From contig NZ_CP061941.1 of the NCBI RefSeq assembly GCF_014805825.1, positions 2,046,001 to 2,110,000 on the forward strand: a stretch of DNA of 64,000 nt. The letters are read 5' to 3'. Origin of the DNA: Marinomonas algicola. GTDB taxonomy: Bacteria > Pseudomonadota > Gammaproteobacteria > Pseudomonadales > Marinomonadaceae. Each line of letters begins with the position of its first letter. The first letter of the stretch is position 1. Both the position numbers and the translations under genes were made by a program. This document shows positions 1 to 8,175 of the stretch, piece after piece. The notes under the pieces are model-generated. The model saw nothing but the letters and a program-made list of their open reading frames with translations. It was not told the origin of the DNA and ran no database searches.

Positions 1-96
1 ACAGCCGTACTTTTGGGCGTGATTTATCAAGAAAAAGTCTTTAGCCGCAAAAGGGGTTTATCAAGACCTAGATCACTTAAGTCAATTTTCCCATGA
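1..96 (+). CDS. possible 3' end of a gene entering from the left
   Basis: The first reading frame is open from base 1 to a TGA at 94-96 and gives about 31 residues with a hydrophobic start (TAVLLGVIYQEKVF) and a basic tail. The other two forward frames stop within about 45 bases. It could be the C-terminus of a membrane protein whose body lies outside the window, but it is too short to identify and could be chance. Confidence 0.25.
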   Translation, partial: TAVLLGVIYQEKVFSRKRGLSRPRSLKSIFP

Positions 97-200
97 TCGT
101 GCTGTTTTTGCATTTGACTGAATAGTCATGGGAGCAAGTTAAACGGTCGAGTTGTTTTTTGTGTGTGTAAAGCCGTCTATAAAAAGGGTTATATATAAAA

Positions 201-230
201 AAAGCGCAACCCATTTCTAGGTTACGCTTT
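201..230 (-). terminator. rho-independent terminator of the ompA-like gene
   Basis: An 11-bp stem with one mismatch (AAAGCGCAACC against GGTTACGCTTT) has an 8-base loop and, read on the minus strand, runs into a T-rich stretch. It starts 17 bases past the stop codon of the OmpA-family gene. Confidence 0.7.
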
Positions 231-247
231 TTAAAACGTGAGTGTAA

Positions 248-1381
248 TTATTTAGCAATCGTTTTAACTTGAGCCGTTACTATTGAAATTACTCGACGAT
301 TCATAATGCGATTTTCTTCAGATGTATTTTCAACCAAAGGCTTACTTTCACCAAAACCTACAACGCTTATACGCTCTTGAGCAACATTAAATTCGTTAAC
401 CAAGATATCAGAAACCGCTAGAGCGCGTTTTTCGGATAAGGTTTGATTGTATTCCGCCTCACCTGTGTCATCAGTATGACCTTCGATCACTACATCAGTT
501 TCTGGATATTCAGTAAGGAATTTGGCAATTCCTTCAATCTCACCAAAGTATTTCTGATCAACCACAGCGGAATTGATTTCAAAATTCACATCTAGGCGTG
601 CTGTGTGAGTTTCGATCAATTCGATGTAACAACCTGTTGCATCCACCTTTGAGCCCATAGCAGAATCAGGGCAATCATCTAGACGGTTAATAACACCATC
701 TTTATCATCATCCAATGCACAACCATTTAAATCTACAATGTCATTTGGATGTGAATCAAGGCATTGATCAATGGCGTCGTTAACACCATCTGCATCGTTA
801 TCAACTACGATTGCTTCTTGAACGGGTGCTGGTTCAATTCTCTTTTTTGTACCGCCAAAAGCATAAGTTAAACCAACAGACGTTGCTGTATCAATTCGGT
901 CAGCTTCTAAACTGTCAATTAAACGAAAATCACCTCGTAAAGATAAATTAGAGTTCAAAGCATATTTAACACCAAAACCAGCGTTAAGAATCGGTTCATA
1001 ATCATTTACATTGCTGGAGTATTCGTTATAGCCTAGACCAAACGCAAGGTATGGTGTTACATCGGCTTTTGTCTCTAAATGATAAAGAGCATCAATGCGA
1101 ACTTGGTCCAAATCTAGATCTGTACCGGCTGAATTGTCAGTGTTTACATGAAGTAACATTAATTCAGCGGCCCAAGGACTATCAAATTGATAACCAAGCG
1201 CTATTGAAAAGATACCGTCATCTTTGACGTCGCGGCTGCCTGCAAAATTGTAATGGCCAACCATAGGAGAAACAGTAACACCTTCAGCCATATCTGAGGC
1301 GATTGCTTGTTGCGCTCCAGCTGTTGCCGCTATTGCAGCCATGGTAGCAAGGAACAATTTCTTAGGGCGAGTGGTAAACAT
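248..1381 (-). CDS. OmpA-family outer membrane porin with calcium-type repeats
   Basis: This is an outer membrane protein that links the envelope to peptidoglycan. Residues 1 to about 29 form a signal peptide (basic start, Ala-rich core, cleavage near AIAS). Residues 30-175 look like an eight-strand beta-barrel with aromatic strand ends such as VGLTYAFGG. Residues 190-245 hold Asp-rich thrombospondin type 3 motifs (DNDADGVNDAIDQC, DDDKDGVINRLDDC). The last 120 residues are an OmpA C-terminal domain with the peptidoglycan-binding motif GHTDDTGEAEYNQTLSEKRA. The architecture is that of Pseudomonas OprF. It is transcribed alone and divergently from the recombinase gene. The 180-base gap upstream should hold its promoter. 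Confidence 0.9.
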   Translation of the reverse strand: MFTTRPKKLFLATMAAIAATAGAQQAIASDMAEGVTVSPMVGHYNFAGSRDVKDDGIFSIALGYQFDSPWAAELMLLHVNTDNSAGTDLDLDQVRIDALYHLETKADVTPYLAFGLGYNEYSSNVNDYEPILNAGFGVKYALNSNLSLRGDFRLIDSLEADRIDTATSVGLTYAFGGTKKRIEPAPVQEAIVVDNDADGVNDAIDQCLDSHPNDIVDLNGCALDDDKDGVINRLDDCPDSAMGSKVDATGCYIELIETHTARLDVNFEINSAVVDQKYFGEIEGIAKFLTEYPETDVVIEGHTDDTGEAEYNQTLSEKRALAVSDILVNEFNVAQERISVVGFGESKPLVENTSEENRIMNRRVISIVTAQVKTIAK

Positions 1382-1562
1382 AGTAAAGCTCCAATATCAG
1401 ATTAACGTACTCATTCGAAATGATGAATACCTATATTCTATAAGGGCATAATACTCAATTTAAACCCTAAAGATAGTAATTATTGTTGTAATAATGACTA
1501 TCTCATTGTATTAAATTTATCTAAGATACTGATATTCATTATTTTAATTAGTAAGTCTCATT

Positions 1563-2813
1563 ATGAAAGCCCCTCTTGCCTTAATTGATAACCTAGACAA
1601 TCTGCCGAACCCATTTACTCAATTCGAATCTTATGCTCAAAGTTGCATTGGAATGACGCCACTACTCAACCAGACCGACTACAAAAGGGATTATCAATTA
1701 GCATTATGCTTTATTTATAGCTATAACGGATCAAAAGCCACCTTTAACTCTTACCGTCGAGAGGTTGAAAGGCTTCTATTATGGTCATGGAATATTAAGT
1801 CGTCACCAACAACTCATTTAAGACGCGATGAAATAGAAGAATTTATACATTTTTGCATGTCGCCGCCTGCTGAGTGGATTGGCATTAAAAATGTTTCTCG
1901 TTTTTCAAACAAATTAGGGGCCAGGTTACAAAACCCCGAGTGGAGACCTTTTGTTAGTCATGTCAGCAAAATGAACTTTCGAAACGGTGATGCTCCGCTG
2001 ACACAAGACTATGCATTGTCACAGGCCGCAATACGCGCAACCTTCTCTATTTTGTCGTCTTACTACGGCTTTTTAATGCAAGAAGACGCCGCGCAACATA
2101 ACCCTGTATCGTTAATTCGACAAAAAAGTAAATTTGTAAAAAAAGAAGTCTCTCGTAAACAAGTGCGTCGTATTTCAAACCTTCAATGGGATTATGTTAT
2201 TGAGACGACAGAAATTTTAGCGGAAGAAGATCCTCTTATGCATGAGCGAAGTTTGTTTATTATGAATGCACTTCTAGGTATGTATCTACGAATTTCAGAG
2301 CTAGTTGCCGATGAGCGTTCTGCACCTGTTATGGGGGACTTTATTAAAGATGCAGACGGAAATTGGTGGTTAAAGGTTCTATCTAAAGGTAACAAGGAAC
2401 GCTTAGTAGCCGTATCTGATGATATGTTAAGTGCACTAGCACGATATCGACGCTTTAGAGGCCTTCCTGACCTTCCCACAGTAGCGGAGCAAACGCCTCT
2501 TATTCCTAAGAATCGGGGCAAAGGCGCCATGACAAGCACTAGGCAAATCCGCAATGTAGTGCAGTTTTGTTTTGATTGTGCCTATGCTCGTATGTGCGAA
2601 GATGGGATGAAGTCTGATGCAGAAGATCTTAAAGTAGCGACTGTGCATTGGTTGCGCCACACAGGTATATCTGAAGATGTAAAAATACGACCCAAAGAAC
2701 ATGTTCGAGAAGACGCTGGTCATGCCAGCATGGCAACAACAGACAAATACATAGATACGGAATATCGAGAGCGCCATGCTAGCAGTAAAAAGAAAAAAAT
2801 TCGGCCAGATTAA
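1563..2813 (+). CDS. tyrosine recombinase / phage-type integrase
   Basis: This is a site-specific DNA recombinase of the tyrosine family. The catalytic set is visible: R243 in YLRISELV, a likely K275 in the beta-hairpin (LSKGNKERL), H362-x-x-R365 in HWLRHTGIS, H387 in AGHASMATT and the nucleophile Y396. Residues 40-180 form a long SAM-like core-binding region. At 416 residues it is longer than XerC/XerD (about 300) and lacks the additional IntI domain, so it is not an integron integrase. It sits alone between the ompA-like gene and moaE. I saw no other phage or element genes next to it and no flanking direct repeats. The family is secure; its target and role are unknown. Confidence 0.85.
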   Translation: MKAPLALIDNLDNLPNPFTQFESYAQSCIGMTPLLNQTDYKRDYQLALCFIYSYNGSKATFNSYRREVERLLLWSWNIKSSPTTHLRRDEIEEFIHFCMSPPAEWIGIKNVSRFSNKLGARLQNPEWRPFVSHVSKMNFRNGDAPLTQDYALSQAAIRATFSILSSYYGFLMQEDAAQHNPVSLIRQKSKFVKKEVSRKQVRRISNLQWDYVIETTEILAEEDPLMHERSLFIMNALLGMYLRISELVADERSAPVMGDFIKDADGNWWLKVLSKGNKERLVAVSDDMLSALARYRRFRGLPDLPTVAEQTPLIPKNRGKGAMTSTRQIRNVVQFCFDCAYARMCEDGMKSDAEDLKVATVHWLRHTGISEDVKIRPKEHVREDAGHASMATTDKYIDTEYRERHASSKKKKIRPD

Positions 2814-2849
2814 CCTTACGGGCTAATAAAGTAATAATGAAATTTTCTA

Positions 2850-3314
2850 TCAAGCCCATCGCTCTAAGCTGTCTTGATCCTTTTTCTTAGCCAAAACCCA
2901 CTGACCTCCATTTGCTGTCGTTTCTTTCTTCCAAAAAGCGGCACGGCTTTTTAGATAATCCATAATAAAATCACAGGCTAGAAAGGCTTCAGCACGATGT
3001 GATGCACTTACACCGACAAACACAATCTGGTCATTTAACGATAACGTGCCAACCCGATGAACAACGCTAATATCAAGCACAGCCCAGCGGTCACTCGCTT
3101 CTTCAATAATTTGACTTAAATTATGCTCGGTCATTCCTGGATAATATTCAAGTTCAAAGCGGCAATCGTCTGCACTTACTTGAGCTTGAGCGGAATCGGT
3201 AAACTCCCTAACAAGACCAACAAACATGACTACCGCTCCTGTCTTGTTTTTGACCTGAAGTTGCTCATACAATGCGTTAACATCAAAATCTTTTTCTTGA
3301 ACTTGTAAATTCAT
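2850..3314 (-). CDS. moaE: molybdopterin synthase catalytic subunit MoaE
   Basis: MoaE joins MoaD to form molybdopterin synthase, which moves sulfur from the MoaD C-terminus into precursor Z to make molybdopterin in the cytoplasm. The 154-residue length fits. Family motifs are present: GAVVMFVGLVREF near residue 27, ELEYYPGM, RVGTLSLNDQIVFVGVSASHR, FIMDYLKSRAAFWKKE with the catalytic Lys region, and a WV/RW tail. Its start lies one base after the moaD stop, so the genes are cotranscribed. Confidence 0.95.
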   Translation of the reverse strand: MNLQVQEKDFDVNALYEQLQVKNKTGAVVMFVGLVREFTDSAQAQVSADDCRFELEYYPGMTEHNLSQIIEEASDRWAVLDISVVHRVGTLSLNDQIVFVGVSASHRAEAFLACDFIMDYLKSRAAFWKKETTANGGQWVLAKKKDQDSLERWA

Positions 3315-3315
3315 A

Positions 3316-3573
3316 TTAACCTCCTGTTACAGGCGGAAAAAATGCGATCTCTCTCACTGTTTCAGGATCAACTTTACTGCTGTCACGAGCAAATTCGTAA
3401 TCAATTGAACATTGTATACCTTCTTCAAATAAAGGATCAGGGTTTTCTAGAGACGCATTAAGCTTTTGCTTGATTTCTTCTATGCTTGTTGGCCCTTGCA
3501 AATCAATCACCGCGTCACTCACGCCTAACGATTCTTTTAGTGAGGCAAAAAATACAACTTTAACTTGAGACAT
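3316..3573 (-). CDS. moaD: molybdopterin synthase sulfur carrier subunit MoaD
   Basis: This is a small ubiquitin-like sulfur carrier whose C-terminal glycine is adenylated by MoeB and then thiocarboxylated. The protein ends in AFFPPVTGG, the double-glycine tail required for activity. I chose the ATG at 3573 (MSQVKVVFFASLKE), giving 85 residues as in the family. An upstream in-frame start at 3603 would add ten residues lying inside moaC. The gene overlaps the end of moaC by 14 bases, which suggests translational coupling. Confidence 0.93.
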   Translation of the reverse strand: MSQVKVVFFASLKESLGVSDAVIDLQGPTSIEEIKQKLNASLENPDPLFEEGIQCSIDYEFARDSSKVDPETVREIAFFPPVTGG

Positions 3574-4048
3574 TATCTTTACTCCAATCTCCGCTTTTAC
3601 CACCAGTTTTACTTGCTAAACCTAGCTCTTTTATTAATATTCCTTTATCTACGGCTTTACACATATCATATAAAGTAAGTGCCGCAATAGACGCACCTGT
3701 TAAGGCTTCCATTTCAACCCCTGTTTTTCCCGATAAAGAACAGGTGCAACTTACACGAAGTTGGGTTGCGGACACAACGTCGATATCTAAGGTAACTTTA
3801 GTCAACATTAATGGATGACACAATGGAATTAAATCGGCTGTTTTCTTACAGGCTTGAATTCCGGCAATTCGCGCCGTTGCGAGTACATCGCCTTTAGGCA
3901 GCCCTCCTTCCAATACATAGGTTAGGGTTTGAGCTTTCATCTCGACAATAGCAACAGCGGTAGCGGTGCGGCGGCTTATTTCTTTCTCAGTAACATCGAC
4001 CATGTGAGCTTGGCCGTTTTCGTTTAAATGAGTCAGAGTTTTATTCAT
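3560..4048 (-). CDS. moaC: cyclic pyranopterin monophosphate synthase MoaC
   Basis: MoaC converts 3',8-cyclo-7,8-dihydroGTP, made by MoaA, into cyclic pyranopterin monophosphate, the first stable molybdenum cofactor intermediate. The 162-residue protein has the hallmark stretches MVDVTEKEISRRTATA, KGDVLATARIAGIQACKKT, IPLCHPL, GKTGVEMEALTGASIAALTLYDM and KSGDW. It is the first gene of moaCDE on the minus strand. moaA and moaB are not in the window. Confidence 0.96.
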   Translation of the reverse strand: MNKTLTHLNENGQAHMVDVTEKEISRRTATAVAIVEMKAQTLTYVLEGGLPKGDVLATARIAGIQACKKTADLIPLCHPLMLTKVTLDIDVVSATQLRVSCTCSLSGKTGVEMEALTGASIAALTLYDMCKAVDKGILIKELGLASKTGGKSGDWSKDNVSS

Positions 4049-4215
4049 TCAGCTATCCTTTGTTCATTCAGGTAAATCAGGCATAATGCTATTGTTATTC
4101 TTCATGTTTCTAATTTTATTCGTTAGGAATTAGATTAACGCATGGCATTTTAATTGGCTTGGCGAACAATTACCATCAAAGGCTTTCTTTTGATCAAATA
4201 CACTTATTATGTTGA

Positions 4216-5553
4216 ATGGATTTTATGAGCTTAAGTAACGATTATCGGTTACTGGAGTTAGAGTCTGATGCCAATGAAGCTCAAGCGAAAGCATCCTACA
4301 GGCGCTTGGCTAAACTGTATCATCCAGACAAAAACCCTCACAGAGACACAACTGAAATCTTCCAAAACTTGCAAGTGGCTTATCAAAATGTCCTTAATGC
4401 CATACGCCAAGGTGTCATTGTACAAGATTGGAAAAACGTTGATTTTGATTTATCTTCATCTAATAAAGACTCCTCTCAATCTACCCCAAATGATGATTTA
4501 CAATACGCCTATATAAAAGAAAGACAAAAAGCATACGATGAGCTGAAACGCAATTCAGCCAAGCATGAGCAAGCAAGACAAAATGCTATTCGAACAGCTC
4601 GAAATACACTTAATGAAAAACGTGTAAAAAAAATGTATGAAGAAGCATTTAAAGCGTCACAGGCAAGCGATGCTTTTAGACACTACACCGACAATCATCA
4701 AAGCCATACCAATGCAGATAGTCAAGTGGATGATTTTATTCATCAATATCAACCTCAAGGGGCCACTTACAATTATTCAGAATCATACAACGAAGACATC
4801 AGTATTGATTCAGCAACGGATTCTCACCCACCTTCTTACCCAATTAAGGGGGCCGCATTAAAAGCCGCTTTTCAGGCATTGGGTTATTTGGTTTTTTTTG
4901 CTCTTGGTATTTTTGGAACTTTATACTGGCAATCAGTCTATGAGCCGTTGACAGATTCACCTAAAAAAGAGGTTGTGTATGTCCCTGGAATTTATCCTCA
5001 ATTTAGACAGGGCTTAAATTACACAGTAAAGCAGGCCAATTTGTATTTAGCGCCTGACACTGAATCAAAAGGTCAAATCGTCGTTCCAGAGGGTGTTGAT
5101 GTCATTGCTTCACAGCTCACCAGCTCCGACTGGGTTGCGATACGTTATCAGGACAGAGCGGGATGGATTCAAGGCAAAAACCTAGGGTTTGGAAGTATTG
5201 AGCATGCTCAAAAAACTGGTTGCTATGGTCATCCGGGGCAAGCGCCCGATCATGGAGAAGTCTTTGGGCAGCATAAAGGCACAAGCCGACTGCGGATTTT
5301 AAACCCCTTAACAACACAAAGCCTGCTTACTTTTGAGTCCTATGATGGGTTCCCAACGTTCTCTATTTTCTTACATGTTGGACAACCGTTTGCGGCTAAC
5401 TTCATACCTCGGGGGCAATATCGCTTGGTATTACAAACAGGTTCCTTGTATCATCGCGCCTGCAATCAATTTTTATTTAATAAAACCAGCAAAGTCGTTA
5501 TAGAAGGCGTTCAATTTTCGAGCGCAGAACAATCGCTAACGCTTACTCAATAA
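4216..5553 (+). CDS. membrane-anchored J-domain protein with SH3-like region
   Basis: The N-terminal 65 residues are a J domain, the part of DnaJ proteins that stimulates Hsp70 ATPase, with the essential HPD motif in LAKLYHPDKNP. A charged, coiled-coil-prone segment with AARQ/K repeats follows (about residues 90-150), then one transmembrane helix near 218-240 (YLVFFALGIFGTLYW). Residues about 255-325 resemble a bacterial SH3 domain (LNYTVKQANLYLAPDTESKG, DRAGWIQGKN). The C-terminal 110 residues are unrecognised. The layout puts the J domain in the cytoplasm and the SH3-like part outside. An alternative start is ATG 4225. A partner Hsp70 could be one of the unusual homologues a few kb downstream, but nothing here proves it. 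Confidence 0.75.
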   Translation: MDFMSLSNDYRLLELESDANEAQAKASYRRLAKLYHPDKNPHRDTTEIFQNLQVAYQNVLNAIRQGVIVQDWKNVDFDLSSSNKDSSQSTPNDDLQYAYIKERQKAYDELKRNSAKHEQARQNAIRTARNTLNEKRVKKMYEEAFKASQASDAFRHYTDNHQSHTNADSQVDDFIHQYQPQGATYNYSESYNEDISIDSATDSHPPSYPIKGAALKAAFQALGYLVFFALGIFGTLYWQSVYEPLTDSPKKEVVYVPGIYPQFRQGLNYTVKQANLYLAPDTESKGQIVVPEGVDVIASQLTSSDWVAIRYQDRAGWIQGKNLGFGSIEHAQKTGCYGHPGQAPDHGEVFGQHKGTSRLRILNPLTTQSLLTFESYDGFPTFSIFLHVGQPFAANFIPRGQYRLVLQTGSLYHRACNQFLFNKTSKVVIEGVQFSSAEQSLTLTQ

Positions 5554-5584
5554 CCATCTAATATTAAAGAATTATCTCACGCCT

Positions 5585-6313
5585 ATGTTAAGTAATATTC
5601 GAGTTGTCCTAATTAATACATTCCATCCCGGTAACGTTGGAGCGATAGCTCGAGCTATGAAGAATATGGGATTGAGTAGCCTTTATCTTGTTGATCCTAA
5701 CGATTACCCTTCGGATGAAGCAACAAGTCGTGCTGCCGGCGCTGTTGATTTGCTAGAAAATGCAATCATCGTTAACACTTTAGAGGAAGCTATTGGTGAT
5801 TGTAGTCTGGTCATAGGAACCAGTGCTAGGCATAGAACCTTCCAATTACCCATAATGAACGCCAGACAATGTGGTGAAAGTACGGTTCTGGAAGCCAAAA
5901 ACCACGATGTAGCAATTGTATTTGGTAGAGAGAAAACAGGGCTTTTGAATGAAGAAATTGCCCAGTGTCATCGTCAAGTGTATATCGACGCTAACGATGA
6001 GTATCCCGTTTTGAATATTTCTCAAGCGGTGCAAATTGTTGCCTATGAAATATGGATGGCTCATGCCCAAGAAGAAAATAAGTTGCATGGTGATATCGAG
6101 TTACCAGAGTACCCGCTGAAAAACGAAATGGACTTATTTCATGACCATTTAGAAGAAACTCTTTACGATATTAATTTTATAATTAAAAACCATCCCGGCA
6201 AGGTTCTCGATAAATTGCAGAGATTTTTCCATCGGTCACGCCCTGAAAAAGGTGAACTAGGGATTTTACGAGGGATATTGGCGGCGGTACAAAGAGAAAT
6301 CAGTAAGAAATAA
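5585..6313 (+). CDS. trmJ: tRNA (cytidine/uridine-32-2'-O)-methyltransferase TrmJ
   Basis: This is a SpoU/TrmH (SPOUT) class RNA methyltransferase that uses S-adenosylmethionine to methylate the ribose of residue 32 in the tRNA anticodon loop. Seen at 242 residues: motif 1 around NTFHPGNVGAIARAMKNMG, motif 2 FGREKTGLLNEEI and motif 3 YPVLNISQAVQIVAYEIW, which form the knotted cofactor pocket. The C-terminal helical extension (HDHLEETLYDINF, FFHRSRPEKGELGILRGIL) is specific to TrmJ. It lies 31 bases after the J-domain gene on the same strand. Confidence 0.93.
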   Translation: MLSNIRVVLINTFHPGNVGAIARAMKNMGLSSLYLVDPNDYPSDEATSRAAGAVDLLENAIIVNTLEEAIGDCSLVIGTSARHRTFQLPIMNARQCGESTVLEAKNHDVAIVFGREKTGLLNEEIAQCHRQVYIDANDEYPVLNISQAVQIVAYEIWMAHAQEENKLHGDIELPEYPLKNEMDLFHDHLEETLYDINFIIKNHPGKVLDKLQRFFHRSRPEKGELGILRGILAAVQREISKK

Positions 6314-6351
6314 GCTCTTTATTCATCATTGCTGTTACGTAAAAAGAAAGT

Positions 6352-6389
6352 GCAGTGAGTATAAAAAACAATCATTTTCTACTCACTGC
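6352..6389. terminator. hairpin between trmJ and the carboxypeptidase gene
   Basis: A perfect 10-bp inverted repeat (GCAGTGAGTA / TACTCACTGC) encloses an 18-base A/T-rich loop between two convergent genes, so it can serve both. There is no strong T-tract on either side. Confidence 0.5.
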
Positions 6390-6399
6390 CGTGATTTAG

Positions 6400-7545
6400 T
6401 TATTTTAGTAAGTCACTTGTCACAATATGATATAAAGGATACAAGGTATCTGCTCCAAGAATTTTCGAACGCTCAGGTGACCAACCCATTTCCTCGTCAG
6501 GCAACAGTTCATTGTCTTTAAATGGCATTTCCAAAGTCAATGAAAGGCAATTGAATTTTTCCGCTACCCAATTGCTGGCAATGGACATACTTTCATCACC
6601 AAACTGATCGGGTGCATACCCTTTTTCAACTTGAAAATCTGGACTGACAGCAAGAAAAATACCTTTGAAAATATTTTCGAGTTGCTGCATTCGGTCATCA
6701 AAAAATGGTGCGCCAGAGCAACCAGCCACAAAGTTCACGGGTAATTCCTCATCGCCGTGAATGTCTAAAAACACATCAACACCCACCTCTTCCATTCGTT
6801 GTTGTACACACAATACTTCCGGACTAAGTTCTTTGGTAGCCTTGTCCCATTCTCTATTTAGGTTGATGCCTTTTGAGTTCACTCTTAAATTGCCGTGAAC
6901 CGCTCCATCAGGGTTCATATTAGGAACGATATAAAAACGGCATTGGTTCAATAATGACCTTGATAGAGGATGAGAGTCATCTAGCAACCTTTCCAATAAC
7001 CCTTCAATAAACCATTCCGCCATGGTTTCACCAGGGTGTTGGCGTGCCGTGATCCAAATATTTTTAGCCAAGCCTTGGGTCTTGCTGATTTCAAGTAATG
7101 TTATATCGCGACCTTCAGCTGTTTCGCCTAAATGATCCGAAATGCAGTCTTCATTAGATACCGCCCAAGCAATCATATCTTGATGACGCTCAAAACTGTA
7201 AGGAGCAAAATAAGCATAATAAATACTGTCTTGCTCTGGCTCATGAGTAATGACAAGTTGCCCGTTTACATATTCAGTAGGCACTCTAAACCAATGCTCT
7301 CTATCATATGAGGCAACCGCTTGGTAACCATCCCAAGCATCTGGGTAAGCCGCATCAATTGCATTCAGGAAAATAATCTTACATTGATTCTCCATACCGC
7401 CTTGTAAACGGAAATAAAACCACTGGAGGAATTCAGAGTTGGTATCATTAGGAATTTTAACTTGAATATTATCAGGCTCATTTGCTTCAATTACGGTAAT
7501 ATTACCCCCATCGAATGCGCTACTGATTCTAATACGGTTAGTCAT
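6400..7545 (-). CDS. M14-family zinc carboxypeptidase (cytosolic CCP-like)
   Basis: This is a predicted metallocarboxypeptidase with an N-terminal beta-sandwich of about 130 residues followed by the peptidase fold, as in the bacterial relatives of cytosolic (AGBL) carboxypeptidases. Metal-binding H and E are seen in ITARQHPGETMAEW. MNPDGAVHGNLRVNSKGINLNR is the substrate-binding block, DIHGDEE supplies the third zinc ligand, and LTLEMPF near the C-terminus holds the catalytic Glu. There is no signal peptide, so it should be cytoplasmic. Its physiological substrate is unknown. It faces trmJ and is divergent from the next gene. Confidence 0.88.
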   Translation of the reverse strand: MTNRIRISSAFDGGNITVIEANEPDNIQVKIPNDTNSEFLQWFYFRLQGGMENQCKIIFLNAIDAAYPDAWDGYQAVASYDREHWFRVPTEYVNGQLVITHEPEQDSIYYAYFAPYSFERHQDMIAWAVSNEDCISDHLGETAEGRDITLLEISKTQGLAKNIWITARQHPGETMAEWFIEGLLERLLDDSHPLSRSLLNQCRFYIVPNMNPDGAVHGNLRVNSKGINLNREWDKATKELSPEVLCVQQRMEEVGVDVFLDIHGDEELPVNFVAGCSGAPFFDDRMQQLENIFKGIFLAVSPDFQVEKGYAPDQFGDESMSIASNWVAEKFNCLSLTLEMPFKDNELLPDEEMGWSPERSKILGADTLYPLYHIVTSDLLK

Positions 7546-7586
7546 TCTTTCTTCCTTTACTTTAATACAGAATGTGACTTAATTTT

Positions 7587-8099
7587 ATGTCAAGTTTACC
7601 TATATTTATTACGACTGTCGCTAACTCATCTGATGAGCCCATGTTTCCTATCTTATTTACTTGGTCAACACCGGATGCCCAAATTAAAGAAGTTTTGTTA
7701 ACGCCTGATGATGCTTGGCTAGAAAAGGGCCATGTCGAAAACAATCCCCTAAATATTAACGAAGCACAGCTGTATGAATTCGGCTATGAAGCAAGTGATA
7801 TTTTAACCGAATGGATAAAAGAACTTGATACCGACGAAGTCATTGCTTTAGATCCCGACTTAACCGCTCAAATGATCGAAGTCACATACGACTGTAAAGG
7901 GTTAGACCCTTCTTTTGAGGTGATCGGCGTCTACGATTGGTTTAGGCAAAGAGATGTTAATTTAAACGATGAACTAGAAGAATTTGATCTAACTGTACCT
8001 TTGCATTTGCTGCCGCCAGATGAACTCATTGCCGCACTATTACAGGTGGCTTATAAAAACGGTTTAATCGAACTGGTTCAAGAAGGTTCTGCTGAGTAG
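7587..8099 (+). CDS. conserved hypothetical protein, 170 residues, acidic
   Basis: I do not recognise the family. The protein is strongly acidic, with no signal peptide or membrane segment. It has a run of hydrophobic strands at the start (LPIFITTVA, MFPILFTW), an Asp/Glu-rich middle (ELDTDEVIALDPDL) and a C-terminal helical part (LPPDELIAALLQVAYKNGLIEL). The N-terminal strand with spaced acidic residues vaguely recalls a ribonuclease-H-like exonuclease fold, but no exonuclease motif can be assigned. It starts 41 bases from the divergent carboxypeptidase gene, and a hairpin follows its stop, so it is probably a single-gene unit. Confidence 0.7.
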   Translation: MSSLPIFITTVANSSDEPMFPILFTWSTPDAQIKEVLLTPDDAWLEKGHVENNPLNINEAQLYEFGYEASDILTEWIKELDTDEVIALDPDLTAQMIEVTYDCKGLDPSFEVIGVYDWFRQRDVNLNDELEEFDLTVPLHLLPPDELIAALLQVAYKNGLIELVQEGSAE

Positions 8100-8111
8100 A
8101 TAACATTATAC

Positions 8112-8148
8112 CGATATTGGAGTGCTTAAAATCAGCACTTCAATATCG
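8112..8148. terminator. long hairpin between convergent genes
   Basis: An inverted repeat of about 15 bp (CGATATTGGAGTGCT / AGCACTTCAATATCG, one G-T wobble) with a 7-base loop lies 12 bases after the hypothetical gene and 28 bases before the stop of the convergent Hsp70-like gene. It is likely a bidirectional terminator. It lacks a clean T-run. Confidence 0.55.
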
Positions 8149-8175
8149 AATACCTCATGGGTTCTGGGCTTGTTC

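Noticed and set aside
1563..2813. Tyrosine recombinase as the integron integrase of the cassette array
   Set aside because: No IntI-specific extra domain is seen, the gene is about 50 kb from the array, and the attC orientation predicts intI on the right.
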